The translations under genes and the position numbers were made by a program. From Pyronema omphalodes (lineage: Eukaryota; Ascomycota; Pezizomycetes; Pezizales; Pyronemataceae): DNA of 64,000 nt. The stretch covers positions 186,001-250,000 of the forward strand of contig JAJJXM010000031.1 in assembly GCA_024516155.1 (NCBI GenBank), read 5' to 3'. The notes beneath the pieces are model-generated. The model saw only the letters and a program-made list of their open reading frames with translations. It searched no databases and had not been told where the DNA came from. Positions 1 through 10,991 of this stretch are shown piece by piece (position 1 is the first letter of the stretch; the number at the start of each line of letters is the position of its first letter).

Positions 1-168
1 GCTGGTAGGTCATGTAACGTGAAGATTTGGAATATAAAACCATTCCTGCACTTTTAAGCTGGTTCTGTCCTTGAAATATCGTCCTAATGCTATCCCGCAT
101 TCATCCTCTACCTCCCAATCTCAGCATGTTACCTCAATGCTCATCGCATAACACTACTGCAGACTCAG

Positions 169-2930
169 TTACTCTTGCATCCCCTCCTCCCAATACTCCA
201 GATCCAAAAATCCGGCCACTCCTCCCATTCCCCCCATAACCTCATCCTGTCCCCACTGTTGCCATCCAGCAGCTGGAGCGCCAGACTGCGCATTCATCAT
301 CTCATCCCTCCTCCTCCGGGCTTCTTCATCTGCCACCAGAATCGCCTGTTTCGCTTGTATAGCCGCAGCCCAAGATGTACCACATCCCTCCAAGGCATCA
401 AGAATAACCATTAAATACTTTGCTGCTTCATCCTCGTCTTCGCTGTTTACAACATCGCCAGGAGCTAAGATGTGACGACGCATTAGAATTATGCTGGCGG
501 CTGCAGTACAGGTGTGAATAAATGTAACTGGAAGGTAGAGAGGGTTGTTGCCGCGAGTGTATTGTCGGATCAACTTGACAATGGAGGTAACGGAGTGCCA
601 GCAGAGGCTGAAGTCTGGGCTGGTGGTGGAAGCGGGCAGTGGAGGGCGATGGAGGGTTATCAGGACAGTGTGATACATCATACTATAGTATTGTTAGCAT
701 AAAATGAAGGTAATGAGATGAGGTATGTTCTATAAGGCTGAGAAGGGCTGAGAGGGGGCGCAAGGCTGAGCCGAGTTGGGGAGGGTAGGCGAAGACCGAG
801 GGCTTGCATTGCCCTATTGGTTTTCGGAGCCTATGCGAATACTGCGGGTCCGGACCCGGTTCTTGGTAGTGGGGAGGATAATGATGCGTATCTCAGAACC
901 GGAGTGGTAATTCCACCATTAAGTGAGAGACAAGCTTTGGGAAGCGGGATCTCCGGTGAATCCCGCCGGGGTTTTCACGCCGCCTTAGGCGAGGGGGGTT
1001 GAGGGAGCGGAATCTCCGAAGAGTCCGGAAGCGGAAATTTATGATATCCAAGATATAAATAAGGGGGTTACTCACTGCAAAACCAGCACATAAGGTTCGA
1101 CATCACTACTCCACTCGTTCCAATGCACCTTTCTCGGTAGAGAATTCAACCATCTTGTCAACTCCAGATGAATTTCAGTCGTCGTTGCCGCCATACTCGC
1201 TGGATCTTTCTGGCTTCGAATCTCAAAAACGTTTGTTAACATCTTGTGCACAATCTTTGTCAAATCAATTCCACATAGTAGTGTTCCTATCAACGCAGCA
1301 CCATCCTCGTCTTGGGGTGTCTTCTTGCCCGAAAACAGATCATCTCTAATCATCGATGGATCCAATGTGCTCGAGGCCCAGGTACTCCACCACGCTGGGT
1401 ATTGTATTCTTTTGGTTTCTCTGACATCCGATTCCCTCGGAGAAAGCGCTGGTGGACGTCCAAAGTACAAAGAAGTCCATTTATCAATGCAAAATGCACC
1501 CCAGTAACAACGTCTTCGGATTTCACGCTCGATATCAGCTGTTTCGCTCGTACCAGACTCAAAGTTGTCTGGATCCAAATGGAGGCCCATTTCGTGTGCT
1601 AATCGGAACGCCATACCGGCGAACATCCATGCCTTAGTTCCATTTCCTTGTCCTATTTCCCTTTGACTTAGTAGTAGCAGGGCTTGTAAAACAGTAATGT
1701 CGGGAGAGTCCATGCCGCTATCGTAGAGAAGTCCCTGAGCGCGGCGCGCAAACAACTCACTACGCTGCCGTTCTGCAGGGTCTTTCGACACAAGAGCGGC
1801 AACGGAGCAAATGGCATACATCAATAGGTCCGAGTAGTAAGGTCCACCGCCGGCGTGCAAATCCCGTAAAAAAAACTCTCGATAGAAATGCATATGGTAA
1901 GGGTATAATCGCAAGAAGAAGAGAGACATAAGACGTTTACAGTCTTCTCCTTGAGGTGCTAATAAGGCATGGCCATCGTTGTTTAGGGAGAATGGGGGTT
2001 GGTGCGTAGGTTTAATGTATGCTGCGCCGTGCGCAATTTGCGATGAGGTTGGGCCGAGAAGAATCGAGAGACCACCGCCGCGCGTTACTGCCACAGGTCC
2101 CGCGCCTGGTGCTGGAGGTGCGGGTACGCCAACCGAGCCAACTGGTCTCATCACGGCTGCCGGCCCAGCACCATTTCCATTTGGTTTTGTAGGAGGGCTA
2201 GGATGAGCTGCGTGGACCTTTATATTTCCAATTCGTGGGGATAAAGCTGATGGAGGCGGCGTTTGTGGTGGTGGAATAGGACCGCCATTTGCATCTACGC
2301 CTCCTCCGGGTCTGAAACCAGCAAGCATAAGGTCTCGGTAATCAGATCCATTTTGTGCTAGATCTCCAACGAACCATTCCCACCAGTTTACAATCCCTCT
2401 TAAAGCTTCGATTTGACCTTGTAGCTCTTCGATTTGGGTATTGCGCGCTTCGAGGAGGAGCTCTAATGCGGTCACGACTTCACGAGACACTGGTCTGTGG
2501 TGGGAGGTAGATGTGTTAGCTACAGTATTGTTATGGAGCTCCTGACAGATGATGTTGAAACAGAATACGCACCTCTTTTTTTCGTGTGCTGTATATACAC
2601 ACTCCACTCCAGCATCTGCGCATTTTTTGCAAGGAAGCATATTGTTACATTTTTTCTGCGATATTAATCAATATACGGACCCTAGAAGAAGTAACTGGTT
2701 GTTACTGCGCATTTGTTTCTTGGATACCTTGCCTCTTTTGCATCTTGCACATCTGTAATCGCGGATACGGTCAGGTTATGCTCGGCTCAAGGGACTGCAG
2801 GGTAGCGCAGTGAAGCAATGAAGCGCAGAGCGGAAACTTACGCTACTTGGAACGGAATATTCTTTCCATCGGCGTCTGATCCCCGCGGTCGGGTATCCTT
2901 GATTCTGGTCGGGCTGGGGCTGCTGCTCAT
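169..2930 (-). CDS. Zn2Cys6 fungal-specific transcription factor (five exons, 709 aa)
   Basis: Exons (minus strand): 2930-2842, 2752-2728, 2655-2573, 2494-1076, 682-169. The joined frame has no stop until TAA at 171-169. A complete Zn2Cys6 cluster with the exact C-x2-C-x6-C-x5-C-x2-C-x6-C spacing lies at about residues 31-57 and is assembled from three small exons, which strongly supports the model. It is followed by PVSREVVTALE and a probable coiled-coil dimerisation helix, a Pro/Gly-rich linker, and a fungal_trans (MHR) domain at about 240-480 with the motif RRRCYWGAFCIDKW. HMMYHTVLITLHRP crosses the last junction. It is expected to act in the nucleus as a DNA-binding regulator. NirA-like regulators look closest to me, but the target is unknown. 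Start: ATG 2930 has A at -3; an in-frame GTG upstream was not used. The last intron (683-1075, 393 nt) is long for this window but has a TGCTAAC branch site. Confidence 0.88.
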
Positions 2931-4767
2931 TGTAGCGATGGGTTGTAGTGGTGGTTTCTCCTCGGGAAAAAGATATGGGACGTGGCGGACGGCAGGTTTG
3001 GTGGATGGGTGGGGGAGACGCGAGCAAGTTGTAGCACAGCGCGCGTCCAAATTACCCACTTTCTATGCTTTGTAGTGGGGCGAGCTGCTTTTTCTGTCTG
3101 GGACGATTACGTTCTATCCTTGTGGGGCGATACTTCTCTTCGTATTAGCGGAACGCAGAAAGAGGCAGTCGCAGTATGTACTCGCCGCGGTAAGTGTACT
3201 CTATGAAGGTGTATGTATAAGTACAAGTCGCCGGAGCTCTGTTGGTGAAGCCGGTGCCGATCCCGGATGTTTTAGAGGTTATCAGTGCCAAGCGGTGTGA
3301 GATTTGTACAACCGAAGGTTGCGGGGAATTAGACGAAAACCGTGGTTAACCTTCTGATATGGTGCCATATGTATCGCCGAAACGCGAGGATCTAGGGCGC
3401 GTTTAAGTATCGCAAGGTACGGTACAAAGTTGGTCCACAGCCAGAGTAGGGCTGCTGGGACAGGTGTACAGACCACGGGTTACGACCGCGACACCTCAAA
3501 GCCAACAAAACCACGATCAGCCTGTGGAAATTCTCCTAATTCACTAGCAAGGTTTTGACTATTCAAAACCTGTAACTTCGTTATCGGTTGTGTATAGGGT
3601 CCACAAGGTTTTTTGAGGTCTGTAATTTCCTCGGTGTGAGACGTTGAATCGGCTGTGGAGGCCTTCTCTTGGCTGTATTTTGGTAGCCGTTTTGGTGCAC
3701 AGGAGGTGCACCCTGAGATCCTGGGTTAGTAGGGCTGAGGGCTTGTCTTATGTATCCAAGATAACGGCCTGGTGCCATCATCTGTCTGGTTGTGCAACAT
3801 GCCTACAGTACCCATTCATCTGAAGTGCATTTTCAATGTGAGTCCATCGCGAAACATCATCGCAGTTGAAGGAAACAGGTCGCGCGGAAAAAGTAATGCG
3901 GAGAACATCCGAAGAACACCACTGTACCCCACAGCAACAGCGAATCAAAACTGTATTCCTAGGCGCGGCAATCCAACCGAAGATGCTGGCGAACCTGAAG
4001 ATCCTTTCCATATACAGGCTAGGGTCGGAAATTTATGTCCACCGCTGAGCAAGTGAGCACGCATACCTCGGCGAACGATAGAGAACCGACATAGAAGAGC
4101 GTGGCGGTACCCGAGAAAGCTTGTCGTGAAACCGCAGCTGCAGGTTTTATGTAAGGGTTCTCTTTAAAGTGCAGCAAGCCAAAAAAAATCCTCCATTTGG
4201 GTCCCGAACAATTTTTACCCTGGCGATAAAACAATGTGCCGAAGTTTTTTTCGGGACCAGCTGCATGGGAAACAACGATGATGAACGGTCCAACGAATAT
4301 CTTTGTAATGAGTAGGCTCTGTCGTCTAGAGTGTGAGTCACAAGGAGCCTAGAAAACGAGAGTTAAAAGAATTCCCGCAATGCCGTGTGCCAACTTGAGG
4401 AAGCCAATATTGAACAAAGAATCAACTCATCTATGTGAATTCCGAATTCAACATATTAAGTTACCAGCGCCGTGATTATTGTATTGTGTATCTTGCCAGA
4501 GAAAGTTAGGTAAGTGGAGGATAGTGGAGAGTGTGGATCAGTTCGCGGATATGTAGACCAACGGCGTGCAGGAGCCCCCCTCATGTTCCTGCGGTCGAGC
4601 GCCAAGACATTTCACGACGGCACCCGAATCCGCCATCTATGTAGAAAATTGAAAAAGGAATTTTCTTTATGGTCATCATAGGAGTTTCGAGATACCGTTG
4701 AATGAAGTCGAAAGATACGTATGACTGAGTCGTCGCTTTGGAGGACTTTGAACTTCAGCAAAAAGAT
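2931..4767. other. Spacer upstream of the transcription factor
   Basis: About 1.8 kb with only short overlapping open frames that lack recognisable domains or consistent splice signals. It presumably holds the promoter of the minus-strand transcription factor and the 3' flank of the tRNA gene. I see no repeat or RNA gene in it. Confidence 0.5.
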
Positions 4768-4840
4768 GATTTCACCCAGGCTCGATCTGGGGACCTTCAG
4801 TGTGTTAGACTGATGTGATAACCAACTACACCATGAAACC
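4768..4840 (-). tRNA. tRNA-Val (anticodon AAC), copy 1
   Basis: Cloverleaf of 73 nt without intron. Acceptor stem GGTTTCA pairs with TGAAATC with one G-U wobble. The D arm contains AGTTGGTTA, the anticodon arm TCAGT-CTAACAC-ACTGA shows AAC, and the T arm is CCCAG-ATCGAGC-CTGGG. A run of five T on the sense strand (4764-4760) directly downstream is a pol III terminator. Two further copies lie at 28364 and 42625. Confidence 0.95.
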
Positions 4841-4961
4841 AGTGATATAAGTCAGCTCAAGTTTTACTCAATATAAATTATTATTACAGAATAACTCTCC
4901 AGTTTTGTCTCACGCCACCTCAGTCATCGCCCTATCTGTATCTCCCACGACTCCCGCATGA

Positions 4962-7239
4962 TCAGTTGATATCTCCTCTCTGCAGTCTCTTTAATATTAA
5001 CTGCTCGGCTTTTTTGGATCCCATCTCTCTTGCTAGTATCAACGCACTTATCCCCTCCTTATCCTTCGCATCAGCATCCACATCCTTTCTCTCCAACACA
5101 ATCTTTACAATCTCGTCTTCATAGTCCCTACTTCTCGGCAGTATTCTCGCAAATTCCACTGCAAACAGTAGCGCCGTCTTTCCATCCCCACATATCGCAT
5201 TGACATCCGTATCCTTTCTCGCTAGCAGTAACTGTACAATCTCCTTCTTTTGCTTCTTGCATGCGCACATCAACGCTGTGGTTCCCGAGCCTTCTTTGAT
5301 ATTCACATCAACATCCTTTCTCTGGAGAAGTAATTTGACGATTTCTGTAAATCCAAAAACAATAGCCCTAATCAGCGCCGTTGATCCACCACCGTCTTGC
5401 AGATTAACTTCCACCTCCGCTATCTTCAATAGCTCTTGTACTATCTCTACCTCCCCCTTCTCGGATGCCCATATCAAAGCTGTTGCCCCATTATGTCTCA
5501 TATTAACATCCGTCCTTGATGAAGATGAAAGAATCTGCACCACGTCAACTCTGCCATGTCGACAGGCCCTCATCACCGCTTCATTGTGCATCTTATCCAC
5601 CTCCTTCGAAAACACCATAGAAATGTCCTTCTTCCCCCTATTCTTTACCAACTGAAATGCTGTCATACCCCCATCATCCTTCGCATCCATATCCGCCTCC
5701 ACCTTAAGCAGTAACTCCACAACCTCTCGGCAACCCTTCCCGACCACCTCTGCCCACCCGCTCTCCACCGCTAAATGCAACGCAGTGCTTCCTTTTGCAT
5801 TCCTATAATCCATCCCCCGAAAGCCGTCTCTAGACAGCACAGCTACTACCACCCCCAAATGTCCTTTTTCGGCAGCTATCATAAGTGCAGTCATACCCCG
5901 ATCATATACCCTTTCTACATCAGCTCCCTTATCCACCAGCAATTGGGCAATCTCAGTATGTCCTAACATCGAAGCATACATAATCGCTGTTTTGCCTTCC
6001 CCAGTGCTAGAATTGACATCAGCACCCTTCTCTATGATCAGCTTAGCAATGGCGAGATGATTGTGTATGCAAGCGTAAACCAACGCACTATGGCCGGTGT
6101 TGTCTTTTAAATCAATGAATTCCGCAAGCTCGGCGACCCCATGACAACCGAGAATGTAGTGGTTTACAATATCTGTATAACCCTTCTTCGCAGCTATCAT
6201 TAACGGAGTGATACCCGAAGGGACTGCGATATGATGTTTGTAGACACCGGGTTGGCTACATATAGCCTTTACGATATCAAGATGACTGTGTTTGCTACCT
6301 TCTAGAGCGAGGTGAAGGGGATGCCGATTTGTTCCGTCACCTGTACAGAGATTGACATCAACACCCGTTGACAATATTAAAGACACAAGGATTTTATCCC
6401 CAGAAATGACAGCGCGATGTAGTGGTCCCAAGCCGGCGGAATTAAGGGTATCGATATTATTATTCTGTAGACCGACATAGTAATGCAGTTTCAATTTGGA
6501 TAGGTTGTGGCGGGTGCTGTAACGTAGGTTGGAAAGACGTGTGGTAATTAACTTGCAGAATCTAATCAAAGGAGGATCGCGTATGTTGGCAGTACTACCG
6601 AAACAGTACTGCACACCGATTTGGACGGACCATACCGCACAGGGCGAGATATCGAAGGAGGGAAGCATGGTGATTTGAGTGGTGCATTTCTGAATCACCA
6701 TGGAAAGCGGTGAGACTGGGTTGATATCCGAGATAAGCAGGACTTCCGAGGCGGCCTCTTCACTTGTCGAAGCCGAGTTTCCAAGCACCGAGAAAGTTAT
6801 GGGGTTTTTTGCATTTAGTGAATTCCCGGCTTTGGTATCTCTATCTTCAACGGCCGGTGTCTCCTCCAGCATATCCAATAGCGTCTCGAAAGCTACTTCC
6901 TATTCAGCTATTACCTCATCAAGTTCATAAAACTAGCTCACCCTCTCTCAAAGATTCTTCTATTTCCCTTAGAACCCGTTTGACCTTATCTTTCATCTCA
7001 TTATCCTCTTGGAGTCGTTTATCCAATGAGTCACCCCCTATATGCCACGCACCAACTTTCATCCCCCATTCCGAATACGGAGCAAACACTTCTTGGAAAC
7101 TTTCGTAATAATGTAAAAATCTTAGATCCTCTTTGTTGGCTGATAAAAATCTGTAGTAATTACGAAGAGTCTTTGACGAGGAGGTAAATAAAGATGCTAT
7201 CGTTGATTCTTCGGTAGATTGTGAGTATAGGATGCTCAT
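4962..7239 (-). CDS. Ankyrin-repeat protein (two exons, about 742 aa)
   Basis: Exons 7239-6942 and 6892-4962, joined across a 49-nt intron (donor GTGAGC, acceptor GTAG) that restores frame as REAFETLLDML. Residues 1 to about 240 are a helical, charged N-terminal region (for example KEDLRFLHYYESFQEVF) that I cannot assign; such regions often precede ankyrin arrays in fungal signalling or incompatibility-type proteins. From about residue 245 to the end there are roughly a dozen ankyrin repeats with typical cores such as GKTAIMYASMLGHTEIAQLL and GTTALMCACKKQKKEIVQLL. The family serves as a protein-binding scaffold; no enzymatic domain is visible. The start is uncertain: ATG 7239 has A at -3, but an upstream exon could exist, since an open frame from ATG 7414 overlaps. 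No NACHT or kinase motif was seen. Confidence 0.8.
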
Positions 7240-7856
7240 TCTGCTGTTGGTGATACGTAGGCCGAGGACCAGGATTGTAAATGCTAGGTGTTGCAATATA
7301 TATGAATTCCCAGTAGCGAGAGTTGACGTTGCCTGAAGATTCGCGGAAGTGGCCTGAAGATAAATAAGGCAGCAGCTCGCTAAAAGCCGTCTTTATCCGT
7401 TCGCTTAAATGCACATATAAGTAGCACGATAACGCTAGATAAGGCTGTGTCTTTGTTAAACTTCGCTAAACGTAGTTGAAATATAAAAAACATGATATCT
7501 CAAGGTGGCTCATCAGTCTACGAATCCTACAGTCTTCGTACAAACGTGAGGTAGAAATATCTATTTCGGCTCCACTTTACCGGTGTTGATGACTTCATAT
7601 TTGTCAAGTTACACCAATTGGCTCAGCCGGAACATGTTATACTAACAATGACGAGTAGATCCCATGCTTTTCGGGAGATGTAGTAGTTTATCAGAAGTCA
7701 AAATAGCACTCTCGTAAAGCGGTAATGATAATTTGAATGGGATGATTCTAGCCAGTCAAAAGCAATAGTAAAATCAAAAGTATGTTCACTAGGATGCTGA
7801 TTGAAAAAATCACAAGATGCAGAAGGTTTAGGCAAAATGAAATATTCTTGAAGCAA
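7240..7856. other. Spacer between ankyrin gene and 5S rRNA
   Basis: About 0.6 kb, AT-rich, presumably the promoter of the minus-strand ankyrin gene. It contains an open frame (7414-7160, minus) that overlaps the first ankyrin exon in another frame. I see nothing else. Confidence 0.45.
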
Positions 7857-7975
7857 AACTACAGTATCCGGGATTCCCGTCTGGTCACCCACGACAGTAC
7901 TAGCCGGACGATATCATGCTTAAATAGCGCAGAGCGGACGGGATGCGTTGTATTCATGATTCTATGACCGTAGCT
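7857..7975 (-). rRNA. 5S ribosomal RNA, dispersed copy 1
   Basis: About 119 nt. Sense strand has CTACGG near the 5' end pairing with CTGTAG near the 3' end (helix I), the conserved CATCCCGTCCGCTCTG, TTTAAGC, and GGGTGACCAGACGGGAATCCC blocks of eukaryotic 5S rRNA, and TTTT at the 3' end (7858-7855) for pol III termination. It is identical to the copy at 21396-21514 except at position 7906. There the sense C faces A in the stem formed by CGTCYGG and CCAGACG, while the other copy has U. Similarity stops at the gene ends, so the copies are dispersed single genes rather than part of a larger duplication. Confidence 0.93.
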
Positions 7976-8510
7976 GTTACTTTGGTTAGTTGAAATTACC
8001 TATTCGAATATACAACGTGATTTCTCAAGTCCTCCAATAACGCAGATGTTTCTCCATAGATGTATGCAGGCAGTTTTCATTTGATTGGTGTTTCTATAGG
8101 CTGCTAATGACGCGTAAAGTTAGCAATCCGGACCCTCGGACCGTTGCATCGGATGATAGCCAGGCGACATCCGAGAAATAGAGTTCATAGTGTCAGGGTT
8201 AGCCCGACATCTCCAACTTCGACGACCATTCTCCATCTCCTCATCTCCATCCATTAGCGTGCTAGGGCTGAGGGCATCGCGGAGCCTGAACCCCGCTCTT
8301 AGTTGCATCACGCCTCGGTGTCTTTAACCCCGCACCCCACACCCCGGATGTAGATGGCCAGTCGCATAGGCAAAACGGCAGATAAAAACGGGACCTCGGC
8401 ACGCGTTGCAATGCATACATATGTGGTGTTCTCGCTGGTGTTGTGTTGAATGGCATATTGTTTCTCTTTGATATCAGACGACAGCTTTTGAACTTCAACA
8501 GTTTTACACC
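7976..8510. other. Spacer upstream of the cyclase-family gene
   Basis: About 0.5 kb between the divergent 5S gene and the plus-strand cyclase gene. It presumably contains the cyclase promoter and 5' leader. No distinct motif recognised. Confidence 0.45.
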
Positions 8511-9634
8511 ATGTGTCCTGGTTCCGGGTCAGCTTCAGCTACTTCAGATCGCCTCGCCCAGGTCTCGGGTCATCTCGAGAAATTGGTGTTGGATCCCAAT
8601 TCTGAGAGTTTCCCAAAATATAAAGACCTTCCCCGGTACCCTGGTGAACCAGAGGGTGCGGCGTGGTTATGGGGAAAGGATGATGAGGTATGTTTTTGCT
8701 GTAAACTGTCGCGTATAAGCAAGGAATAACTAACGGCTGACTTCTGTAGCTCGGTCGTCTAAACCTTCTCACTCCCGTGAGGGTGCTGAAAGCGAAGGAA
8801 CATATCCAGCTCGGCGAAGTAATCCCACTCAACCTGCCATTGCACCTACCTTCCCCTCCCATGTTCGGACGCGCCAGTTTCTCTCACTCCATCCATCGCC
8901 GCAGCGAGTTCTCAATTGATGATATCTACACAACGAACCCCCAGTCAGGTACTCAATGGGATGGGTTTAGGCATTTTACCCATATTGTGTCGAAGAAATT
9001 CTATAACGGGATGACCGCGGAAGAAATTTTAACACCAGGAGAGAAGAGAAACGGTATTGACGCCTGGGCTAGGAAGGGAATCTGTGCTAGTGCGCTATTG
9101 CTGGATTTTAAGAGCTGGGCCGACGAGGAGGGTGTAAGTTTGGAATACTTCAATAGCGGAAAGATTTCGTTGGAGATGCTGGAGAAGGTTGGAAAGAGAC
9201 AGGGTGTTGATATTCACAAGGATATTCCGGTGGGTTGTATCCTACTTGTCAGGACTGGATGGTTAGTAGCGGACTTTGCACTCAGCGAGGAGGAGAGGGA
9301 GAGGATTCATAAGGGTCCTCAGGTTTGGGGAGGTATTGAAGCGAGCCAGGCAATGGCGGAGTGGATGCATGATAGCTGGTTTGCGGCAGTGGCTTCAGAT
9401 AGTCCTAGTTTTGAGGCATGGCCACTGAGAAAGAAGGAGGAGGGTGGTGAAGGTTGGTTGCTACACGAGAAGTTATTGGCATGCTGGGGATGCCCAATCG
9501 GCGAATTGTGGGACTTGGAGAGGTTAGCGGAGAAGTGTAACGAGGTTAAGCGCTGGTGGGTGTGCTTGACAAGTGCACCTGGAAATGTCGTCGGGGGTGT
9601 CGGAAGTGCGGTAAACGGCATGGCGATTTTGTAG
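8511..9634 (+). CDS. Cyclase-family (PF04199-type) metal-dependent hydrolase, 353 aa
   Basis: Exons 8511-8687 and 8750-9634, with a 62-nt intron (GTATGT donor, ACTAAC branch, TGTAG acceptor). The protein matches the putative cyclase/kynurenine-formamidase fold widespread in fungi. The fungal form of the HxGTHxDxxxHF metal-site motif is seen as SGTQWDGFRHF at about residues 125-135, followed by the typical YNGMTAEEI and a GILLVRTGW-like stretch (VGCILLVRTGW). The early region has PKYKDLPRYPGEPEGAAWLWG, as in fungal members. No signal peptide is visible, so the protein is probably cytosolic. The substrate cannot be named: members hydrolyse amides or lactones, and many are uncharacterised. Start ATG 8511 follows TTTTACACC. 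The length is usual for the fungal family. Confidence 0.9.
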
Positions 9635-10991
9635 AGCAGTTACACACCCTAGGTGTTAGCATTTTGTTTTGTAATGATTGCTATATTCCAAGACGAGAGA
9701 CTTGTCCGGGGGATTTGTCTTGCAAATTACGGAAGTGAATAGTGTCGGTGTGCGTGATACTGAATGTTCTTATGAGGTAGCACTACCTATGGCCTCCATC
9801 ATAACGCATGTGTGCCTATTGAGAGAAAAGACGATGAGAGCCTGGGGTCGTCCGTTATTGTTATGGCGCAGCAGTTACTTGAGCAGCAATCCAATGCCCT
9901 ACGCCCCAGGCGGATAGGGCGCACTACCGGATTGAGTATACTGATTCTACAAGAGTTGACAAGCTGTCTTTCAGCTGAGGGATGACACCGCGGTTTGAAT
10001 GTGCGATGCGCTGGGGCGAAGCAATTGGGTCTACCAGCCACAGAGGCGAATGCAGAGAAAACAACTGCACGCAACTGTACGCACGGGTGAAACGAAGAAG
10101 ACATAAACATTCCCCATGAGAACGCACACTGGAGATGGTAAAACCTGTAAGTAGGCTACCTATTTCGCTAGATATTAAATCTCTAAGGGATTTCTACTGA
10201 AAGGTTATTCTTGAGTTAACTGAACATGCGTAGAAACAATAAACTACAGTCGATGCCACGAGAAAAACTGAAATAATGCTCAATGTCAATCAAAAATCGA
10301 GCAAAAATCAAATGTTAGTTTTCTGACAACGCATATGTTTACCAAGCGCCTGTACGACGCAACAACAGGGGTAGGGTAAATAGAGGGGCCCGAATAGAAA
10401 TGTATCCACCTGGCTAACCGTAGATATCTTCTGGAGATCAGGAATATTCGGTATCTACATGTACCCATCAACCGCTTCAAGTGCATTCCGTTCAATGCCT
10501 ATGATATTGACTTGAAGATGTCCAGCGAGCAGTATCTTGTCCCAGCCAATCATAGTCATCACATCGGTTAAAATAATGGTAACAGAGTCTACTGGGAAAG
10601 ATACATCCGGCGTATAGGCTACATGCCTACACCGTTCATCATCAAGGATTCAGCCTTAGGTACTGCCGCACATAATGTGCATAGAGCCTCACAAAAGTCA
10701 GGCACATAATTCCACGACGCCTACCGCTGGGTGAACTCTGTCAACTCACCACGTCTTATATTAAACCAGGACAGCACGCAATATGTGGCCTCGCTACTTG
10801 TCCACCGACACCTGTCTGATTTGGATTTATTCCGAATCGTTCTGTTGTTCGTACTTCGGGGCAGAATTTGCTTTCTTTACTTGCCTTGCTTGCTTTAATC
10901 CTATCGCAACAAACGCACCCCGCCTCCATCTACACACCCTGCATTCCGGCCCAGCCCACCTAAAGTATTGCGATCGTACCAAAAAATTCGA
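9635..10991. other. Spacer between cyclase and zinc-finger genes
   Basis: About 1.35 kb with only short frames on both strands and no recognisable domain, RNA gene or repeat. It probably holds the cyclase 3' end and the zinc-finger gene promoter. Confidence 0.45.
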
